From: Thalassobaculum litoreum DSM 18839
GTDB lineage: Bacteria; Pseudomonadota; Alphaproteobacteria; Thalassobaculales; Thalassobaculaceae
Length of the DNA stretch: 64,000 nt
Assembly (NCBI RefSeq): GCF_900102465.1
Contig: NZ_FNBW01000005.1
Location: 124,001-188,000 of the forward strand
Direction of reading: 5' to 3'
Made by a program: the position numbers and the translations under genes. This document shows, piece by piece, positions 59,409 to 64,000 of this stretch. The notes below the pieces were generated by a model, which worked only from the letters and a program-made list of their open reading frames with translations, had not been told where the DNA came from and did not search any database. Positions within the stretch are counted from its first letter, which is position 1. Each line of letters begins with the position of its first letter.

Positions 59409-61175
59409 CTACCCCCGCTTCGCCGCCGTCGCCGCCGCGTCCACGTTGCCATCCTCGGCGATAACCACGCCGAAAGCCTCTTCCGCCGTTTTCACCGAGA
59501 TCAACCCGTCGAGCACGTCGTCGGCCACCGCCTGCGGGTCGCGGGTCATCGGGTCGCCGTAGCCGCCGCCGGCCGGGCCGAGGCAGCGGAAGCGGTCGCC
59601 CTTGGCGATGCGCATATGCGGGACCTTCGACGGTAGCTCGCGCACGTTCCCGGAGGGCGTGTGCAGCCGCAGCTCCGCCTGTTTGCCGCTGGCCCCGCCG
59701 TCGAAACCCCATGGGGCGAAGCCGTGGCCCTCGCCCTCGACCGACGCGCCGCCATCGGCCAGATACTCGAACTCGCGCACCGAGCCGAGGCCGCCGCGCC
59801 ATTTGCCGGCGCCGACCGCATCCTCGCGCAGCTCGTAGCGCGAGACCCGCAGGGGCAGGTGAGTCTCGATATCCTCGATCGGGTTGTTGCGGGTATTGGC
59901 GTAGAGCGTGTCCACCGCGTCCATGCCGTCGCTGCCGTGGCGGCCGCCATAGCTGCCCTCGAAGATCTCCATATGGACCCAGTGCTTGCCGGCGTTGAGC
60001 CCGGAGAAGGCGATGACCTTCAGGTTGCCGATCCCGGCCGACACGTTGTGCGGCATCGCCTGGGCGAGCGCCTTCATCACCGTGTCGGCGAGCTGGTTGC
60101 CGGGGCAGAAGCGGGCGATGGTCGGGGCCGGGAAGATCGGGTTGGCGAGGCACCCATACGGCGCCTTGATCTTGATCGGCCGGGTCAGCCCGTCGTTGAC
60201 CGGAATATGCCCGTGCACGGCGGTGTCCAGCAGCACCGAGCGGATGGTCAGCCAGATGGCGATGTCGGCGGTGCCGACCAGCGGCATGTTGATCGGCGCG
60301 TCGTCCACCTGATCGGCCGTGCCCTCCAGATCCACCTCGATCTCGTCGCCGCGCACCCGCAGGGTGACGCAGATCGGCAGCTCCTTCTTCTTCGGGTCGT
60401 CGGAATCCAGGAACCCGTCGATATAGGTGGTGGCCGAATAGTCGCCGTCCGGCAGCTTGGCGATGGCGCCGCGCATCAGCCGCTCGGCATGGTCCATCGC
60501 CCCCTCGCAGGCGGCCTCCAGGGTCTCCACCCCGTAGCGCGTCATCAGCTCCTCGAAGCGCTTGGCGCCGATGCGGGCGGCGGCGATCTGTGCCTCCATG
60601 TCCCCGACCACCATGTCGGAGACGCGGATGTTGTCGCGCAGGATGTGCCAGACCGGCTCGACCTTCACCCCCTGGTCGTAGACCTTGATCGCCTTGAACT
60701 GCAGGCCTTCGGCATAGGCGTCGATGGCGTCGACGATGCCGCAGCTTCCCGGGGTCAGCGCGCCAATATCCAGGTGGTGGGCGGTGGTGCCGGCCCAGGC
60801 GATCAGCCGCTCGCCGTGGAAGATCGGCACCATGAAGGCGACGTCGGGGCCGTGGCTGGCGCCGGAATACGCGTCGTTATGCATGATCACGTCGCCCGGC
60901 CGAACGATTTCGCCGCGCTCGGACAGGATCTTGTTGATGCCATGGATATAGCCGGGGATCGGGCCGGACTGCAGCGGGGTGGACTGCGCACTTTCGGCGA
61001 GGCCGCGGCCGCTCGCGTCGACCAGGCCGGCGCCGAAATCCTCCGACTCCCGGATGATCGAGGAGTAGGACATCCGCATCAGCCGATAGCCCATTTCCAC
61101 CGCGATGTTCTCCAGCGCGCCCTGGACGACGGCGATGGTGACCGGATCGACGCCCGGTTTGCTCTGGATGGACAT
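59409..61175 (-). CDS. hyuB: Hydantoinase B/oxoprolinase-family protein (HyuB)
   Basis: This 588-residue protein has the family pattern SQSTPLQSGPIPGYI...GDVIMHNDAYSGASHGPDVAFMVPIF and AGTTAHHLDIGALTPGS. It forms the second subunit of ATP-dependent hydantoinase/5-oxoprolinase/acetone-carboxylase-type enzymes with HyuA. Its ATG overlaps the HyuA stop as TGATG, so the pair is coupled. It has a usual length. Confidence 0.92.
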   Translation of the reverse strand: MSIQSKPGVDPVTIAVVQGALENIAVEMGYRLMRMSYSSIIRESEDFGAGLVDASGRGLAESAQSTPLQSGPIPGYIHGINKILSERGEIVRPGDVIMHNDAYSGASHGPDVAFMVPIFHGERLIAWAGTTAHHLDIGALTPGSCGIVDAIDAYAEGLQFKAIKVYDQGVKVEPVWHILRDNIRVSDMVVGDMEAQIAAARIGAKRFEELMTRYGVETLEAACEGAMDHAERLMRGAIAKLPDGDYSATTYIDGFLDSDDPKKKELPICVTLRVRGDEIEVDLEGTADQVDDAPINMPLVGTADIAIWLTIRSVLLDTAVHGHIPVNDGLTRPIKIKAPYGCLANPIFPAPTIARFCPGNQLADTVMKALAQAMPHNVSAGIGNLKVIAFSGLNAGKHWVHMEIFEGSYGGRHGSDGMDAVDTLYANTRNNPIEDIETHLPLRVSRYELREDAVGAGKWRGGLGSVREFEYLADGGASVEGEGHGFAPWGFDGGASGKQAELRLHTPSGNVRELPSKVPHMRIAKGDRFRCLGPAGGGYGDPMTRDPQAVADDVLDGLISVKTAEEAFGVVIAEDGNVDAAATAAKRG

Positions 61176-63250
61176 CACGCGTCTCCCTTGGTCAGCAGCA
61201 GGTTGCCGGCGGCATCGGCGCGGGCGGTCCAGCCGGGCGGGACCACGGTCGTCGTGTCGGTCTGCAGGATCACCGCCGGGCCGCGCACGTCGGTGTCCAG
61301 CGGCAGCTTGAAGCGGTCGAGGAAGGCGGTGGGCAGGGGGGTCACGCCTTCGGGTGTGGCGAAGACGGCCTCGCCCTGGTGCACGGTGGCGGCTTCGACG
61401 CTGTCGCCGCCGGGGAAGCTCGGCGGGGCGATCTTCGCGGCCTCGCCATTGGCGGTGACGCGGATGTTGACGATCTCCACCGGGCTGCCGGGGAAGGCGT
61501 GGCCGTACTCCGCCTCGTGCGCGGCGGCAAAGGCGGCGAGCACCTGTTTGACCACGGACTCGGTGACCACGCCGCCGGGGAAGGCGACCCGCAGTTCGTA
61601 GCCCTGGCCGACATAGCGCAGATCGCCGGCGCGTTTGTAGCCGACGCTGGCCGGATCGACCTTGTCGGCGGCGAGCTGGGCGCCGAGATCGGCCTCCATC
61701 GCCGCGAAATCGGCGTTCAGCCGGGTCAGGTCGATATCGGTTGAGACCTGGAACTCGGTCTTCACCGCGTCGTATTTCAGGTCGGTGGTCAGCAGCCCGA
61801 CCGCCGAGGTGATGCCCGGCCAGGCGGGGACCAGCACGGTGGGGATGTCCAGCAGGTCGGCCACGTCCGCGGCATGCAGCGGCCCGGCGCCGCCGAAGGC
61901 CACCAGGGCGAAATCGCGGGGATCGAGCCCCTTCTGCACCGTGCGCGAGCGGATGGCGTTGGCCATGTTGGCGTTGACGATGGTCAGGATGCCGGCCGCC
62001 GTCTCATGCACGCCGAGCCCGACCTTGTCGGCGAAACCGGAGATGACCTTCCGGGAGGCGTCCACGTCGAGGGACATCTCGCCGCCCAGGAAGTTCTTCG
62101 GGTCGAGCCGGCCGAGCACCACATGGGCGTCGGTCACGGTCGGCTGGTCGCCGCCATGGCCGTAGGCGGCCGGGCCGGGCCGCGCGCCGGCGCTGCGCGG
62201 ACCGACCCGCATCGCACCACCGGCGTCCACGTGGGCGATCGAGCCGCCGCCGGCGCCGATGGTGTGGATGTCGATCATCGGCGCCAGCACCGGATAGCCG
62301 CCGATCCAGGTGTCGCGGGCCGTCGCCTCGGCGAAGGCCCCGTCCACGGTAATGCCGATATCCGCCGAGGTGCCGCCGATATCCAGGGTGATCAGGGATT
62401 CGTGGCCGGAGAGAGCGCCGCTCCATGCGCCGCCGAGCACACCGGCCGCCGGACCGGAGAGCAGGGTTAGGATCGGCTTCTCCGCCACCATCTTCGCCGT
62501 CGCCGCCCCACCGTTCGAGCCCATCACATGCAGGTCGCAGCCGAGCCCGCTGTCGCGCATGGCGCTTTCCAGGTGGCTGACATAGTCGCGCACCTTGGGG
62601 CCGATGAAGGCGTTCATCGCCGCCGTGGTGAAGCGCTCGAACTCGCGGAACTGCGGGGCGACCAAAGCCGAGGTGGTCACGAAGGCGTCCGGATGCTCCT
62701 CGATGACGATCTCGCGCGCCCGCTCCTCGTGCGCCGGGTTGAGGTAGGAGAACAGGAAGCCGATGGCGATGGCTTTCACCCCCGCTTCCCTCAACTCGCG
62801 GGCGGCCCGGCGCACCGCGTCCTCGTCCAGCGGCATCAGCACCTCGCCGCGCGGCGGCGCCAGGCGCTCGGTCACGGTCTTGCGGTGGCGGCGCTTGACC
62901 AGTGGGCGGTCCTGCCAGGGGATCTCCTGCATGATGGAGTAGTGCTGCGGGCGCTGATGGCGGCCGATATGCAGGATGTCGCGGTAGCCCTCGGTGGTGA
63001 TCAGCCCGGCCTCCACCCCGTCATATTCCAGCACCGCGTTGGTCGCGATGGTGGTGCCGTGCATCAGGTGATCGATGCTGGCCGGATCGACACCGACCCG
63101 CCGGCAGAGCTCCACCGCGCCCTCGACCACGCCGCGCGACGGGTCGTCGGGAGTGGTCGGCGTCTTGTGGATCACCGTCTCGCCCCTGTCGGTGTCCGTA
63201 TAGACCAGATCGGTGAACGTCCCGCCGACATCGACGCCAATCAGTTTCAT
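61175..63250 (-). CDS. hyuA: Hydantoinase A/oxoprolinase-family protein (HyuA)
   Basis: This 691-residue protein opens with the ATPase phosphate-1 motif GVDVGGTFTDLVYTD and has a central LDIGGTSADIGI block. With HyuB it opens a cyclic amide (hydantoin, 5-oxoproline or similar) at the cost of ATP. GGAGACAGGC lies before the ATG. The gene before it (racemase) is 47 bp away and supports a hydantoin-type substrate. Confidence 0.93.
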   Translation of the reverse strand: MKLIGVDVGGTFTDLVYTDTDRGETVIHKTPTTPDDPSRGVVEGAVELCRRVGVDPASIDHLMHGTTIATNAVLEYDGVEAGLITTEGYRDILHIGRHQRPQHYSIMQEIPWQDRPLVKRRHRKTVTERLAPPRGEVLMPLDEDAVRRAARELREAGVKAIAIGFLFSYLNPAHEERAREIVIEEHPDAFVTTSALVAPQFREFERFTTAAMNAFIGPKVRDYVSHLESAMRDSGLGCDLHVMGSNGGAATAKMVAEKPILTLLSGPAAGVLGGAWSGALSGHESLITLDIGGTSADIGITVDGAFAEATARDTWIGGYPVLAPMIDIHTIGAGGGSIAHVDAGGAMRVGPRSAGARPGPAAYGHGGDQPTVTDAHVVLGRLDPKNFLGGEMSLDVDASRKVISGFADKVGLGVHETAAGILTIVNANMANAIRSRTVQKGLDPRDFALVAFGGAGPLHAADVADLLDIPTVLVPAWPGITSAVGLLTTDLKYDAVKTEFQVSTDIDLTRLNADFAAMEADLGAQLAADKVDPASVGYKRAGDLRYVGQGYELRVAFPGGVVTESVVKQVLAAFAAAHEAEYGHAFPGSPVEIVNIRVTANGEAAKIAPPSFPGGDSVEAATVHQGEAVFATPEGVTPLPTAFLDRFKLPLDTDVRGPAVILQTDTTTVVPPGWTARADAAGNLLLTKGDA

Positions 63251-63297
63251 GCCTGTCTCCGCGCCCGGACGGGCGGCTTTGGGTGGGAGCGTTCCGG

Positions 63298-64000
63298 TTA
63301 CTCGGCTGCTTTGAGGGGGGGCTGCGGTGCATGGCGGGCGAGGGCGCCGGAATAGGATTTCACCCGGGGCGGGGCATAGGCGCCGCGCTTACAGGTCTTC
63401 AGACCGAGCCCGACCAGCGCCTCGGCGAACTTCACCGCCGCGGCCACCCCGTCGATCACCGGCACGCCCGTCTCCCGGGTCAGCGCGTCGGCCAGATCCG
63501 TCATGCCGGCGCAGCCCAGCAGCACCGCCTCGGCTCGGTCCTCCTCGATGGCGGCGAGCACCTGTTCGCGGACCTTCGCGGCCGCAGCCCCGCCTTCCTC
63601 CTCCAGCGCCAGGACCGGAATGGAGGCGGCGCGGACCCGGCGGCAGTGGCGCTCGAAGCCGTATTTCAGGGCCAGCGCCTCGATGATCGGGATCGCGCGG
63701 TCCAGGGTGCTGACCACCGAGAAACCGTGGCCGACCATGGAGGCGGCCGCCATCGCCGCCTCGCAGATGCCGACCACCGGCACGTCGACAATCTCGCGGC
63801 AGGCCTCCAGGCCCGGGTCGTCGAAACAGGCGATCACCACCGCATCGGCGCCGGCGGCCACACCCTTCCGCGTTTCCTCCAGCAGGCCCGGCAGGCAGAA
63901 CGCCTCGTCGTAATGTCCCTCGATGCTGACCGGTCCGTCGGCCGGGTTCAGAGCGACGATCTCCGTACCGGGTGCCGCGACCGCCACCGCGGTCTCCCGG
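63298..64000 (-). CDS. Aspartate/glutamate/hydantoin racemase, 5' end outside window
   Basis: The frame is open to the window edge, and only the N-terminal part is missing. Cysteine-containing motifs of the Asp/Glu racemase fold are visible: IACFDDPGLEA (first Cys) and LLGCAGMTDLA (second Cys). PGTEIVALNP is a typical near-N-terminal segment of hydantoin racemases. It racemises the hydantoin before opening by HyuA/HyuB. Possibly named hyuE, but the class also contains maleate isomerases. Confidence 0.85.
   Translation of the reverse strand, partial: RETAVAVAAPGTEIVALNPADGPVSIEGHYDEAFCLPGLLEETRKGVAAGADAVVIACFDDPGLEACREIVDVPVVGICEAAMAAASMVGHGFSVVSTLDRAIPIIEALALKYGFERHCRRVRAASIPVLALEEEGGAAAAKVREQVLAAIEEDRAEAVLLGCAGMTDLADALTRETGVPVIDGVAAAVKFAEALVGLGLKTCKRGAYAPPRVKSYSGALARHAPQPPLKAAE

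Noticed and set aside
1-64000. CRISPR array or phage defence island
   Set aside because: No evenly spaced direct repeats or cas, restriction or toxin-antitoxin genes were found; the tandem repeats seen have no spacers.

Overview
The window is GC-rich, densely coded chromosomal DNA of an alphaproteobacterium, most likely of the Rhodospirillales type. This is inferred from composition, strong third-position G/C, the mix of TRAP and ABC transporters, hybrid histidine kinases, two PAS_5-type proteins, a Fur/Mur-type regulator and hydantoinase genes. No phage, insertion sequence, CRISPR array or rRNA is visible. One tRNA gene, tRNA-Ser(GCT), lies at 43707-43799. The window cuts a Sel1-like gene at its left end and a hydantoin racemase-like gene at its right end.

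Region 1 (346-9588) is the most striking part: eight co-directional genes with short gaps or ATGA overlaps. A HAD-UbiA fusion, a DprE1-like flavoprotein, a DprE2-like SDR, an NAD-epimerase, an amine-oxidase-fold flavoprotein, a GtrA protein, a large GT-C-like membrane protein and a DUF3445 protein follow one another. The set resembles the mycobacterial Rv3789-Rv3792 plus Rv3806c genes that make and use decaprenyl-phosphoryl-D-arabinose. I read it as a Gram-negative lipid-linked arabinofuranose (or related pentofuranose) glycosylation system.

Region 2 (9942-18999) is a peptide/opine-type ABC transporter: a Tat-exported binding protein, two permeases, one of them with extra N-terminal helices, and a fused double ATPase. 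It is followed by an EutB-like PLP dehydratase, an EutC/ornithine-cyclodeaminase-like reductase and a class III aminotransferase. Together they suggest uptake and breakdown of one amino-acid-like compound. Region 3 (19116-22731) is a hybrid histidine kinase with a single-domain receiver. Region 4 (22816-28807) holds two cupins, a TRAP transporter operon, a GNAT acetyltransferase and two divergent paralogous PAS_5 proteins.

Region 5 (28822-37245) contains a flavin monooxygenase divergent from an ECF sigma/anti-sigma pair, with a perfect FNR/FixK-type box between them, then an MFS transporter, small proteins, a LysR/PhyH divergent pair, a cysteine-dioxygenase-like protein and Fur. Region 6 (37333-43799) has an HisD-like dehydrogenase with an SDR, a LysR regulator, an XRE-cupin regulator beside a Cys/Met-type PLP enzyme, and the tRNA. 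Region 7 (44011-50375) holds a Ca2+/Na+ antiporter, a D-amino-acid-oxidase-family enzyme, a NodB-type deacetylase, an IlvD/Edd dehydratase and an exported intradiol dioxygenase.

Region 8 (50500-57556) has a second large hybrid kinase, a class IV aminotransferase, an NTF2-like protein and a third histidine kinase with a secreted partner. Region 9 (57661-64000) carries hisS and a hydantoinase operon (racemase, HyuA, HyuB). Scattered through the window are a 141-bp palindromic element, other dyad repeats and three short degenerate tandem repeats, each at the 3' end of a gene.
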